This document shows, piece by piece, positions 43,490-52,343 of a stretch of 64,000 nucleotides of DNA. Source of the DNA: Mesorhizobium caraganae (GTDB lineage Bacteria > Pseudomonadota > Alphaproteobacteria > Rhizobiales > Rhizobiaceae); contig NZ_JAFCGY010000007.1 of NCBI RefSeq assembly GCF_016836705.1, positions 1-64,000 on the forward strand, written 5' to 3'. The stretch's first letter is position 1, and every line of letters begins with the position of its first letter. The notes under the pieces were generated by a model that was not told the DNA's origin, made no database searches, and saw only the letters and a list, made by a program, of their open reading frames with translations. The translations under genes were made by a program, and so were the position numbers.

Positions 43490-45883
43490 CTACTTCTTGA
43501 TGCCACCGATACGGCCGCCCATCGGCACGACGGCGCCGACCGGCTGGTCGATCGCGCTGAGCTTACCGCTGATCGGCGCTTCGATCTCGACGACGGCCTT
43601 GTCGGTCTCGATCTCGGCGATCAGCTCGCCCTCCTTGACCGCATCGCCGACCGCCTTCAGCCATTTGACGACGGTGCCTTCGCTGACGGTGAGATCGCCG
43701 AACGGCATCGTTATCGGCTCGTCGTCGCTGGCGGGCGCCTGGGCTGGCGGCGGAGCCTGCGCCACCTTGGCCGGGACAGGCGCAGGCTTAACCGGCGCAG
43801 CACTTTTCAGGCCAACCGTGTACCAGTGATCCGGCACCGGCGGTTTGCCCGCGATGACGTCGCGCACACCCTGGACGATGCGGTCCGTGTCGACCAGCAT
43901 GGCGCGCTCCAGCACCGGCGCGAAGGGGTGCGAGGTCGGCGCGGTGTGCAGCCTTCCCGGCGGCGCGTCGAGTTCGTCGAAGGCGAGCTCGTTGATGGCT
44001 TGCGCGATCTCGCCGCCAAGGCCGCACATTGCCCAGGCTTCGTCGACGATGAGCAGCCGATGAGTCTTGCGCACGCTGGCGACGATTGTCTCGATGTCGA
44101 GCGGCATGATGGTGCGCGGATCGATCACTTCGGACTCGATGCCTTCGGTGGCCAGCGCTTGCGCCGCCTCCAGCGCGCGCTGCACCATCTGGCCGGCGGC
44201 GACGATGGTGATGTCGGTGCCGGCCCGTGCGATGCGCGCGACGCCGAACGGCACATAATGTTCGCCAACCGGCACTTCGCCCTTGGAGGCAAACAGTGCC
44301 TTGGGTTCAAGCATGATGACGGGATCACCGGCCCTGAGCGCCGTCTTCATCAACCCCTTGGCGTCTGCCGGGGTCGAGGGCACACAAACGATGAGCCCCG
44401 GCACATGGGCGAAGACCGGGTGATAGATGCCGCTGTGATGCGGGCCGGAGCTGCGCAGCGCGCCGGCGCCGACGCGCACCACCATCGGCGCGCTCATCAG
44501 GCCGCTGGTCATGTAGCGCAGCTTGGCCGCCTGCAGGAAGATCTGCCCGGCGGTCTCGAAGGCGAAGTCGGCGAACATCAGGTCCGAGACGGTGCGGGCG
44601 CCGGTGGCCGAGGCGCCGACGGCGGCAGCGGTAAAGCCCTGTTCGGAAATCGGCGTGTCGACCATCCGCTCGGCGCCGAACTCCTGCCAGAGGTTCTTGG
44701 TGTGAGCAAAACTGCCGCCGCGCTCGCCCGTGCCCTCGCCGAAATAGAGGATCGCCGGATTGGCGCGCATCTCCTCGGCAATGCCGTCGCGCACCGCTTC
44801 GAGCCAGCCCTGCGTGCGTGTCTCGCCGACGGCGCGCCAAGCCAAGGCAGCCGGCGGGTTGATCGGATCGGCAAAGACATGCAGCCGCACGGTCGCCGGA
44901 TCGGGCTCGGGCGAGTTGCGGGCGAAGGCCAGCGCCTCCTCGACGACCTTCTCGATCCGGCTTTCGATCGCCGCCAGTGCTTCCGCATCGGCGACGCCAT
45001 ACTCCTCGATCAGCTTCTTGCGGAACATGTCGATCGGATCGCGCTTGATCCAGGCGTCGAGTTCTTCCTGCGTCCGGTAGGTGCCGATGACCGGATCGCC
45101 TTCATGGTGGCCGACGGTGCGGTAGGTCTTGGCCTCGATCAGCGTCGGGCCCTTGCCGGCGCGGGCGCGTTCGGTGGCTTCCTTCATCGCCAGCCAGACG
45201 GCGAAGACGTCGTTGCCGTCCACCGCCACGCCGGGCATGCCGTAGGAGGCGGCCTTGGTGGCGATCTCGGGATTGAGCGTGACGGAGTTGAGAGGCGTCG
45301 CCGTGGCGTAGAGGTTGTTCTCGCAGACGAAGACCGCCGGTGCCCGCTGCACGGCGGCGAAGTTGAGTGCTTCGTGGAAGCCGCCATGGTTGGCGGCGCC
45401 GTCGCCGAAGAAGGCGACGCCGACGTCGTCGCGTCCTTGCTGGCGCGCGCTCAGGCCGATGCCGACGGCATGGCCGATGCCGGCGGCGACGATGCCGTTG
45501 GTGCCGAACAGGCCAACCGAGCGATCGTAGAGATGCATGGTGCCGCCGCGGCCGCCGCAGATGCCGTCGGCCTTGCCGAACAATTCGGCCATCACCCGGC
45601 CGGGATTGCCGCCCTTGGCCAGCGCATGGCCATGGCCGCGGTGGGTCGAGGTGACCCAGTCGGTCGGGCGCAGATGCGCGCAGACGCCGACGCCCGTCGC
45701 CTCCTCGCCGATATAGAGATGCAGGAAGCCGGGAGTCTCGCCCTTGCGGCAAGCGATCTGGGCAATGCTTTCGAAGCGGCGCAACAGCACCATGCGTTCG
45801 AACAGGTCGAGCAGGATCTTCCGGTCGGGGAGGTTTGGCGCACCCCTGGAATACTCGCGTGCGCGCGCCGCAGAAATTGCCAC
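43490..45883 (-). CDS. Fused E1alpha-E1beta-lipoyl 2-oxoacid dehydrogenase
   Basis: A ~797-residue fusion. The E1alpha part (residues ~20-330) has GICGGRGGTMHLYDRSVGLF and the thiamine-diphosphate motif GDGAANHGGFHEALNFAAVQ ending CENN. The E1beta part (~340-660) has FGEGTGERGGSFAHTKNLWQ, DTPISEQGFTAAAVGASATG and VGAGALRSSGPHHSGIYHP. A Pro/Ala linker leads to a C-terminal lipoyl domain (~695-797) with modification Lys in EIETDKAVVEIEAP. The layout resembles acetoin/pyruvate-type E1 enzymes, but carrying the lipoyl domain on E1beta is unusual. A GTG at 45883 with GGGAGG five bases upstream is the chosen start; the frame is open to 45964, but that start lies inside the AT-rich operator. Confidence 0.9.
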   Translation of the reverse strand: MAISAARAREYSRGAPNLPDRKILLDLFERMVLLRRFESIAQIACRKGETPGFLHLYIGEEATGVGVCAHLRPTDWVTSTHRGHGHALAKGGNPGRVMAELFGKADGICGGRGGTMHLYDRSVGLFGTNGIVAAGIGHAVGIGLSARQQGRDDVGVAFFGDGAANHGGFHEALNFAAVQRAPAVFVCENNLYATATPLNSVTLNPEIATKAASYGMPGVAVDGNDVFAVWLAMKEATERARAGKGPTLIEAKTYRTVGHHEGDPVIGTYRTQEELDAWIKRDPIDMFRKKLIEEYGVADAEALAAIESRIEKVVEEALAFARNSPEPDPATVRLHVFADPINPPAALAWRAVGETRTQGWLEAVRDGIAEEMRANPAILYFGEGTGERGGSFAHTKNLWQEFGAERMVDTPISEQGFTAAAVGASATGARTVSDLMFADFAFETAGQIFLQAAKLRYMTSGLMSAPMVVRVGAGALRSSGPHHSGIYHPVFAHVPGLIVCVPSTPADAKGLMKTALRAGDPVIMLEPKALFASKGEVPVGEHYVPFGVARIARAGTDITIVAAGQMVQRALEAAQALATEGIESEVIDPRTIMPLDIETIVASVRKTHRLLIVDEAWAMCGLGGEIAQAINELAFDELDAPPGRLHTAPTSHPFAPVLERAMLVDTDRIVQGVRDVIAGKPPVPDHWYTVGLKSAAPVKPAPVPAKVAQAPPPAQAPASDDEPITMPFGDLTVSEGTVVKWLKAVGDAVKEGELIAEIETDKAVVEIEAPISGKLSAIDQPVGAVVPMGGRIGGIKK

Positions 45884-45960
45884 CAAAGCCTCCCTGAATC
45901 CGTCTGGTGCCGGGCGGCAAAGCGCCGGCAACGAGCTTGTAGATCGCCCGCTTCGGCCCA

Positions 45961-45984
45961 TCATAGATTATAATAGCATAATGT
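45961..45984 (-). promoter_or_regulatory. AT-rich operator-like site (GntR-type motif), copy 5
   Basis: The plus strand reads TCATAGATTATAATAGCATA then ATGTC. The ATTATAATAGCAT core is identical to copies 1 and 3. It lies 78 bp before the preferred GTG start of the E1 fusion gene, in the correct place to control the E1, hydroxyacid dehydrogenase and E2-like genes. Confidence 0.65.
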
Positions 45985-46014
45985 CTACTGGCTCCGAAGA
46001 GAGCCTGATGACGG

Positions 46015-47235
46015 CTAGATTTTCGTAATGCGCACCGTCGCGTCGGATCGCTGGAACAGCTCCAGCCGCAGGCTGAGACCAAGCCCCGGCCCTTCGAGCG
46101 GCGCGACATGGCCATCGATGACCGGTGGAATGTCGGCGACAATCTCGGTGTACCAGCCGGTGAAGTAGGCGCGCACCGCTTCCTGGTAGTTGACGTTCGG
46201 CAAGGTCGCCGAGAGTGCGCAACTGGCGGCATAGACGATCGGCCCGGTGCAGTCGTGCAAGGTCACCGGCAGTTCGCTGGCCTCGGCCATGTTGGCGATC
46301 TTGCGCGCTTCCGAGAGCCCGCCGCACCAGGCAAGGTCGATCATGATCACGCTAGCCGCGCGCTTGTCGATCAGCTGCTTGAACATCTGCCGAGAAGCCA
46401 GCCTTTCGCTGGCGGCGACGGGTATCGAGGTGTGGCGGGCAAGCTCGGCCATGGCGTCGAGCTCATTGTAGCGGATCGGCTCCTCCAGCCAGGTGACGTC
46501 GTAGGGCTTCAGCGCCTCAGCGATGCGCAGCACCGGCGGCAAAGTCCAGAGGCCGTGCAGTTCAACCATGATTTCCATGTCGCGGCCGACGGCGTCGCGA
46601 ATCTTCTGGAACGGCTCCAGCGCCTTGTCGAGATCGGCAAGCGAAATGCGGGTGCCCTTCGACGCCTCGGCGGCGATGTCGAACGGCCATATCTTCATGG
46701 CGCCGATGCCCTCCGATTTCAGGCTCCTGGCGAGATCGCCGGCGTTGTAGCGCCAGGCGAGGAGATCCTCATACGGTCCCTCATTCGAATCGCCAGCCTT
46801 GAGCGACCAGTCTTCGCCACGTTCGAACAGGGCATTCTTTTTGGTGGCGCGGACATGCTTGTAGCCGGCGCAAGTGTTGTAGATCGGCACGGTCTTGTGG
46901 GTACGACCACCAAGCAGCCGCCAGACCGGCTCGCCGAGCGCCTGGCCATAGATATCCCACAGCGCGATGTTGACGGCGGAATTGCCACGCACCTCGGCGC
47001 CGGAATCGCGCGCGCCGACATAGACGCTGCCCAGCGTGCGGTCATGCAACTCGATGTCGCGCGGGTCCTTGCCCAGGAGATAGGCGGCGACATTGTCGTG
47101 GATGTAGGAGGCGACCGGCCCCGGCGCCCAGAAGGTCTCGCCGGTGCCGATGAGGCCGGCATCGGTGTGGACGCGCAGCCAGAACAGGAACGGAAATTCC
47201 GCCAGCTGCAGCGTTTCGAGCGCGACGACTTTCAT
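46015..47235 (-). CDS. Enolase-superfamily (mandelate racemase-like) dehydratase 1
   Basis: A 406-residue enolase-superfamily enzyme starting MKVVALETLQLAEFPFLFWL with GGGAGG seven bases before the ATG. The capping domain includes WLRVHTDAGLIGTGETFWAP and RGNSAVNIALWDIYGQALGE. Barrel landmarks are GAMKIWPFD, the metal-ligand segments EIMVELHGLW and VTWLEEPI, PVAASERLASR, and LPVTLHDCTGP with a His before the acidic position. Such enzymes dehydrate or epimerise sugar acids. It is transcribed divergently from the SDR-transketolase operon, with a LacI-type operator between them. Confidence 0.9.
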   Translation of the reverse strand: MKVVALETLQLAEFPFLFWLRVHTDAGLIGTGETFWAPGPVASYIHDNVAAYLLGKDPRDIELHDRTLGSVYVGARDSGAEVRGNSAVNIALWDIYGQALGEPVWRLLGGRTHKTVPIYNTCAGYKHVRATKKNALFERGEDWSLKAGDSNEGPYEDLLAWRYNAGDLARSLKSEGIGAMKIWPFDIAAEASKGTRISLADLDKALEPFQKIRDAVGRDMEIMVELHGLWTLPPVLRIAEALKPYDVTWLEEPIRYNELDAMAELARHTSIPVAASERLASRQMFKQLIDKRAASVIMIDLAWCGGLSEARKIANMAEASELPVTLHDCTGPIVYAASCALSATLPNVNYQEAVRAYFTGWYTEIVADIPPVIDGHVAPLEGPGLGLSLRLELFQRSDATVRITKI

Positions 47236-47306
47236 CTTTTCCTCCCCATACATACCGACCAGACCGCACGGCCAACGGACAATAGCACATCGCCGTTGAC
47301 AGCCAT

Positions 47307-47324
47307 TTATGGTACCGGTATCAA
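47307..47324. promoter_or_regulatory. LacI-type operator in the dehydratase/SDR divergent promoter
   Basis: TTATGGTACCGGTATCAA shares the 15 bp core TGGTACCGGTATCAA with the site at 39411-39428 (opposite orientation). It is 71 bp from the dehydratase ATG and 34 bp from the SDR start, so one site could control both directions. Confidence 0.7.
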
Positions 47325-47357
47325 TCCCGTCAAGATGGCCACCGGGAGGGTGTTCGC

Positions 47358-48152
47358 TTGCCTGCCGAAATTCAGGATATCACGCCAAAACGAGCATTGG
47401 TCACCGGTGCCGCCGGCGGCCTCGGCCGCGAGGTGGCGATCCAGTTGGCCCGGCGCGGCTGTGCCGTCGCAATTGCCGACATCAATGGCGAAGGACTGGC
47501 CGAAACCGCCCGGCAAATCAGGGAAATCGGCGCGGAGACCGAGACCATAACAGGCGATTTCACGAGGGAAGATGCGCCGGAAGCGGCGGTGGGAAAAGTG
47601 GTGGCGCGCTGGGGCGGCATCGACATCCTGGTCAACAATGCCGGCTATGGCGTGATCGAACCGTTCCTCGACGCCACGTTCAAGGCGTGGACGCGCACGC
47701 TGGCGCTCAATGTCACGGCGCTAGCCATGGCCTGCAAGGCGGCGGGCCGGGTGATGCGCGAGCAGCGTTCGGGGCGCATCGTCAACATCACCTCGCCGGG
47801 CTCGCGCATGGCGCTGCCGGACTACACCGCTTACACCGCGAGCAAGGCCGGCGTCGATTCCATCACCCGAGCCGCCGCGGTGGCGCTGGCGCCTTATGGC
47901 GTGCTGGTCAACAGCCTGGCGCCGGGCATGATGGACACCGAGATGCAGCGCTCGACGGAGGCCGATCTCGCCCGCGCCAACGGCCGCAACGATCTGCAGG
48001 CCTTTCTCGACGAGCGCACTCGCCGCATCCCGCTCGGCCGCCGCGCCGAGATTTCCGAAGTGGCCGAAGCGGTCGTCTGGCTCTGCCTCGACGCGCCGAA
48101 ATACATGACCGCCGAGCGGCTCAACATGTCGGGCGGGCTCGACAAGGACTGA
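47358..48152 (+). CDS. Short-chain dehydrogenase/reductase (SDR)
   Basis: A 264-residue classical SDR. It has the cofactor motif ALVTGAAGGLGREVAIQLAR, NNAGYG, the catalytic Ser in RIVNITSPGSRMA, the Tyr/Lys in YTAYTASKAG, and the C-terminal LNMSGGLDKD. The start is TTG with GGGAGGG seven bases upstream. It is the first gene of a four-gene plus operon (SDR, transketolase N, transketolase C, dehydratase 2) and would oxidise a hydroxyl of the sugar acid intermediate. Confidence 0.93.
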   Translation: MPAEIQDITPKRALVTGAAGGLGREVAIQLARRGCAVAIADINGEGLAETARQIREIGAETETITGDFTREDAPEAAVGKVVARWGGIDILVNNAGYGVIEPFLDATFKAWTRTLALNVTALAMACKAAGRVMREQRSGRIVNITSPGSRMALPDYTAYTASKAGVDSITRAAAVALAPYGVLVNSLAPGMMDTEMQRSTEADLARANGRNDLQAFLDERTRRIPLGRRAEISEVAEAVVWLCLDAPKYMTAERLNMSGGLDKD

Positions 48153-48156
48153 TCAG

Positions 48157-49005
48157 ATGCTGCGAAACTCCCCTCCCGGCAGCGCCGACATCGGCGCGCT
48201 CGAACACAAGGCAAGGCGGCTGCGCCGCCACCTGCTGACCATGGCGCGCGGCCAGGGCCAAGGCTATATCGGCCAGGGTCTCGGCATCGCCGATACGCTG
48301 GCGGCGCTCTATTTCCACGAATTGCGCTATGACCCGCACAATCTGACCTGGCCCGATCGCGACCGCTTCCTGATGTCGACCGGGCACTATTCCATCGCGC
48401 TGTGGGCCGCACTGGCCGAGGCCGGCATCATACCGGTCGAGGAACTCACCACCTACGGCGCCGACAACAGCCGGCTTGAGATGTCGACGCTCGACACCAC
48501 GCCCGGCGTGGAGATGATCGGCGGCTCGCTCGGCCACGGTCTGGGGCAAGGTGTCGGCCAGGCGCTGGGCTTGCGCGTCGACCGTTCCGACGCGCGCGTC
48601 TTCGTCGAGCTGTCCGATGGCGAGATGCAGGAGGGCTCGACCTGGGAAGCGGCGATGTCGGCCAGCCATTTCAGGCTCGACGGGCTGGTGGCGCTGATCG
48701 ACTGCAACGGCATCCAGGCCGACGGACCGGTCGTGCTCGACATGGAACCTGTGGCCGACAAATGGCGCGCCTTCGGTTGGCAAACATTCGAGATCGACGG
48801 CAACGACATGACGGCGGTGGTCGGCGCGCTGGCTGGTGCACGGCAACGCAACGGCAAGCCGAAGGCGATCGTGCTGCGCACGCTGCCGGGCAAGGGCGTG
48901 CCGCGCATCGAGAGCAGCGAGAAATCGCACTTCTTCCGCATCGACGTGGCGCAGTGGGACGGCATCATCGCCGAATTCGAAAAAGGCGTGGGAGCAGCCC
49001 AATGA
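48157..49005 (+). CDS. Split transketolase, N-terminal subunit
   Basis: A 282-residue protein with the thiamine-diphosphate half of transketolase. Landmarks are ARGQGQGYIGQGLGIADTLA, DRFLMSTGHYSIALWAALAE, GSLGHGLGQGVGQALGL and the GDG-type metal site SDGEMQEGSTWEAAMSASHF ending DCNG. It begins four bases after the SDR stop and overlaps the C-terminal subunit gene by four bases (ATGA). Split transketolases occur in many catabolic islands and often act on unusual ketoses. Confidence 0.93.
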   Translation: MLRNSPPGSADIGALEHKARRLRRHLLTMARGQGQGYIGQGLGIADTLAALYFHELRYDPHNLTWPDRDRFLMSTGHYSIALWAALAEAGIIPVEELTTYGADNSRLEMSTLDTTPGVEMIGGSLGHGLGQGVGQALGLRVDRSDARVFVELSDGEMQEGSTWEAAMSASHFRLDGLVALIDCNGIQADGPVVLDMEPVADKWRAFGWQTFEIDGNDMTAVVGALAGARQRNGKPKAIVLRTLPGKGVPRIESSEKSHFFRIDVAQWDGIIAEFEKGVGAAQ

Positions 49006-49991
49006 GAGGCGCTGCGATGGAGGCCGGACGCGCGCTGGCCCTGGGCCAGGACGAAGCGCTTGGCGGCGGTCGTCGGAGCGTCGAAGCGCCGTTCGGCCGG
49101 GCGCTGGCCAGGCTGGGCGAGAGCCGCCCCGATATCGTCGGGCTGACCGCCGACCTCGGCAAATACACCGACATCCTGCCGTTTCGCGACGCCTTCCCGG
49201 ACCGCTTCTTCAATGTCGGCATGGCCGAACAGAATCTGGTCGCCGTCGCCGCCGGGCTGGCGCGCACCGGCAAGGTGCCGTTCGCCACCACCTACGGCGT
49301 GTTCGCGACGCGGCGCGCCTATGATTTCATCGCCATCGCGCTTGCCCACTCCAACCTCAACGTCAAGATCGTCGCCGGCCTGCCCGGCCTGACGACCGGC
49401 TATGGCGGAACGCATCAGGCGATCGAGGACCTGGCGCTGATGCGCATGATCCCGGGACTGACCATCATCGATCCCTGCGACGCAACCGAGATCGAGGCTG
49501 CGACCGAGGCGATCGCCGAACATCGGGGTCCGGTCTATATGCGGCTGCTGCGCGGCAGCGTGCCTGTCGTGTTCGAACCCGGCCATATCTTCGAGATCGG
49601 CAAGGCGCGTCGGCTTCGCGAAGGCTCGGATGTCGGCATCATCTCGACCGGCTTCATGACCGAGCGGGCGCTGGACGCGGCGGACGCCTTTCGCAAACAG
49701 GGGATCTCCGTCGGCGTGTTGCATGTTCCGACCATAAAGCCGTTCGATGCCGAAGCGGTGGCCGAGTTTGCCGGCTCAGTTGGCCGTATTGTCACGGCAG
49801 AAAACCATGTCGTGGTCGGGGGACTGGCGAGCCTTGTCGTCGAGACCTTGTTCGATGCCGGCATTGCGAAGACAGTGACGCGCATCGGCCTGCCCGACCG
49901 CTATATCGAATGCGGCGCGGTGCCGACCTTGCAGGCGAAATACGGCCTGACCACCGAGGCCGTCATCGCGACGATCACTGCGTTGAGTTAG
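49002..49991 (+). CDS. Split transketolase, C-terminal subunit
   Basis: A 329-residue protein carrying the pyrimidine-binding and C-terminal domains: ESRPDIVGLTADLGKYTDIL, FFNVGMAEQNLVAVAAGLAR (catalytic Glu), PFATTYGVFATRRAYDFIAI and VGVLHVPTIKPFDAEAVAEF. A longer open frame starts at 48762 but overlaps the N-terminal subunit out of frame; the ATG overlapping the preceding stop is preferred. The pair would transfer or release a two-carbon ketol unit from a keto-sugar acid. Confidence 0.93.
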   Translation: MRGAAMEAGRALALGQDEALGGGRRSVEAPFGRALARLGESRPDIVGLTADLGKYTDILPFRDAFPDRFFNVGMAEQNLVAVAAGLARTGKVPFATTYGVFATRRAYDFIAIALAHSNLNVKIVAGLPGLTTGYGGTHQAIEDLALMRMIPGLTIIDPCDATEIEAATEAIAEHRGPVYMRLLRGSVPVVFEPGHIFEIGKARRLREGSDVGIISTGFMTERALDAADAFRKQGISVGVLHVPTIKPFDAEAVAEFAGSVGRIVTAENHVVVGGLASLVVETLFDAGIAKTVTRIGLPDRYIECGAVPTLQAKYGLTTEAVIATITALS

Positions 49992-49999
49992 GGTTCCGC

Positions 50000-51184
50000 A
50001 TGAAGATCACCGAGATCGAGACCTTTGCCGTCGGCGCCGGCTGGAAGAACTGGCTGTTCGTCAGAGTCCATACCGACAAGGACATTCACGGCATCGGCGA
50101 AGGCACGCTGAACGGCTTCATCAAGACCACCGAAGCCGGTGTGCATGAGCTCAAGCACCTCGCCATCGGCCAGGATCCGCGCCGCATCAATGCGCTGGCC
50201 AAGCGCATGCTGGACAGCGTTTCGCTCGACGGCGGCCATATCCACCGCACGGTAATCGCGGCGGTCGAGGTCGCCTGCTGGGACATTCTGGGCAAGAGCC
50301 TCGGCGTGCCGATCCACCAGTTGCTCGGCGGCCGGGTGCGCGACAGCGTGCTCGGCTATGCCAATGGCTGGTACCGCACGGAGCGCACGCCGGAGGCCTT
50401 TCTCGAAGCAGCCAGGGCGGTGCTGGCCAAAGGCTTCAAGGCGTTCAAACTCGACCCGTTCGGCACCGCGCAAGGTTTTATCTCGCGCGAGGAGCTGGAC
50501 CTGTCCTACGCCATCTGCCGGACGCTGCGCGACAAGCTGCCGAAGGACACGCTGATCCTGATCGACGTGCATGCGCGCTTCACCGAGATCGCCGCCCTGC
50601 AAGCAGCGCAAAAATTCGCCGATCTGGATATCTACTGGTGGGAGGAGCCGACCTCACGCGACAGGCAGGAGACGGTGCACGAAGTGGCGCATCGCTCGCC
50701 GATCCCGGTGGCGACCGGCGAGATGTATGACACGGTCGGCCAGTTCTACGTGCTGGCCGCGGGCGGCGGCGTCAACATCTTCCAACCGGAGCCGATGTCG
50801 CTCGGCGGAATTGCGCCGTCGATGCAGGTGGCCAATCTGGCGTTGGCGCATGGCAGCCATATCGCGCCGCACCAGAGCGGCGGGCCGGTGGCGACAGCGG
50901 TGTGTTTGCAACTGGCGGCAGCGGTGCCGAACTTCCTCATCCAGGAGCATTTCGACGCCTTCAACGAGCCGTGGACGCGCGACCTCGTGACCTGGTATCC
51001 GACCGTCAACCCGGGCAACGGCCAGCTGTCACTGCCGGACGCGCCGGGCCTAGGCATCGATCTCAACATCAATGCCATCAAGGATCACCCCTACGATCCC
51101 CACGCCTATCTCAACGTCCATGCCGAAGGCTGGGAAAAGCGGCTCGGGCGGCATGAAGAGCCGGCAAACAAGCCGCAGACCTGA
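50000..51184 (+). CDS. Enolase-superfamily (galactonate dehydratase-like) dehydratase 2
   Basis: A ~394-residue enzyme starting MKITEIETFAVGAGWKNWLF nine bases after the transketolase stop. Landmarks are the AVEVACWDILGKSLGVPIHQ cap segment, GFKAFKLDPFG (Lys), ILIDVHARF (metal Asp), IYWWEEPTSRD, PVATGEMYD and SHIAPHQSGGPV (catalytic His). This His/Asp pattern fits sugar-acid dehydratases of the DgoD/MandD-like group. The island thus has two different dehydratases, suggesting two related sugar acids or two consecutive dehydrations. Confidence 0.92.
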   Translation: MKITEIETFAVGAGWKNWLFVRVHTDKDIHGIGEGTLNGFIKTTEAGVHELKHLAIGQDPRRINALAKRMLDSVSLDGGHIHRTVIAAVEVACWDILGKSLGVPIHQLLGGRVRDSVLGYANGWYRTERTPEAFLEAARAVLAKGFKAFKLDPFGTAQGFISREELDLSYAICRTLRDKLPKDTLILIDVHARFTEIAALQAAQKFADLDIYWWEEPTSRDRQETVHEVAHRSPIPVATGEMYDTVGQFYVLAAGGGVNIFQPEPMSLGGIAPSMQVANLALAHGSHIAPHQSGGPVATAVCLQLAAAVPNFLIQEHFDAFNEPWTRDLVTWYPTVNPGNGQLSLPDAPGLGIDLNINAIKDHPYDPHAYLNVHAEGWEKRLGRHEEPANKPQT

Positions 51185-52216
51185 TCACGCGCTCTCGCGG
51201 TCGACGATCTCGAAGCCGAGACTGGTGATGGTCGGCACCTTGGTGTTGCCGCCGAGCCTTGCCAGCAATTGCCGCACCGCGCGACGGCCCATTTCGTAGC
51301 GGTTGACCTTCACCGTGGTCAAAGGCGGATAAAGCTGTGCTGCCAGATCCATGTCGCCATAGCCGGCAATGGCAATCCTGCCCGGCACCGCCCAGCGCCG
51401 GCGGTGGCATTCCTGCACGGCGCCGACGGCCAGCGTATCGCTGGAAAAGAAGATGGCGTCGATGTCCTTGTGGCGAGAGGTCAACGTCACCAGAGCCTCG
51501 GCGCCGCCCTGGGCGGTGATCGGCACCTCGACCTCCATGTCGTCATGGTTCTTGATGCCGAGTTCGGTGAGTGCGGCGTGATAGCCGGTGCGGCGCTGCT
51601 GCAGACGGTCATTGCCATGAATCGGCGTCGAGACGAAGCCGATGCGCTTGTAGCCCTTGGCCGCCAGATGCATGGTCATGGCATAGGCGGTCTCGAAATT
51701 GGAGACGCCGACCACCATGTCGATCGGCTTGCGGCCCTTGATCTCGGATATCTCGACCACCGGCGCGCCGCTGCTCTTGAGAAGCGCGCGGGCGACCTCG
51801 CTTTGCACGAAGCTCTGCAGGATCATGCCGACCGGACGCCAGCCGAGCAGATTGCGGATCGATTTCTCCTCGGCTTCCTGCGTGAATTCGCCCTGCACCA
51901 GGAGCATCGAATAGCCGCTCTTATGGCACTCGTCCGACATGCCTTGCACCTGTTCGGCGATGCCCGAATTGATCAGCGGCGGCACCACGGTGCCGATCAT
52001 GCGGCCATTGCCGCGCATGCTCGACGCCAACCGATTGGGCACGAAGCCGGCCTGCTCGATAGCCTCGAGCACCTTGGCGCGCGTCTCCGGCGAGACCATG
52101 TCGGGATTGGAGAGCGCGCGCGATACTGTCATCGGCGCGACGCCGACGCGCTTGGCGATCTCGCGGACGCCAAGGCGCTGCGGCTTCTTCTCGCCCGCCG
52201 GCGGTCTATCGGTCAT
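51185..52216 (-). CDS. LacI-family transcriptional regulator
   Basis: A 343-residue LacI-type repressor. The DNA-binding domain reads LGVREIAKRVGVAPMTVSRA then LSNPDMVSPETRAKVLEAIE (residues ~15-60), with the hinge helix FVPNRLASSMRGN. The periplasmic-binding-protein-like effector domain follows (MIGTVVPPLINSGIAEQVQG; DAIFFSSDTLAVGAVQECHR). ATG 52216 is preferred because GGAG then sits at the right distance; ATG 52222 is too close. It is convergent with the dehydratase 2 gene. It likely recognises the two TGGTACCGGTATCAA operators. Confidence 0.93.
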   Translation of the reverse strand: MTDRPPAGEKKPQRLGVREIAKRVGVAPMTVSRALSNPDMVSPETRAKVLEAIEQAGFVPNRLASSMRGNGRMIGTVVPPLINSGIAEQVQGMSDECHKSGYSMLLVQGEFTQEAEEKSIRNLLGWRPVGMILQSFVQSEVARALLKSSGAPVVEISEIKGRKPIDMVVGVSNFETAYAMTMHLAAKGYKRIGFVSTPIHGNDRLQQRRTGYHAALTELGIKNHDDMEVEVPITAQGGAEALVTLTSRHKDIDAIFFSSDTLAVGAVQECHRRRWAVPGRIAIAGYGDMDLAAQLYPPLTTVKVNRYEMGRRAVRQLLARLGGNTKVPTITSLGFEIVDRESA

Positions 52217-52343
52217 CACCATGCTCCAAGAAGGCGCGATCCAGCGCTGACCTGCGGATCACGCGACATCAGCCATTCATAGCGGTTGCAAGGGGCGCTT
52301 TCCAGCGATGCGCCAAGCTGTCCCCGAGATGCGAATTTTCATC

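Noticed and set aside
43826..45973. A 715-codon plus frame opposite the E1 fusion gene
   Set aside because: It is antisense to a clear, domain-complete gene, is rich in His/Arg/Ala and has no domain of its own.
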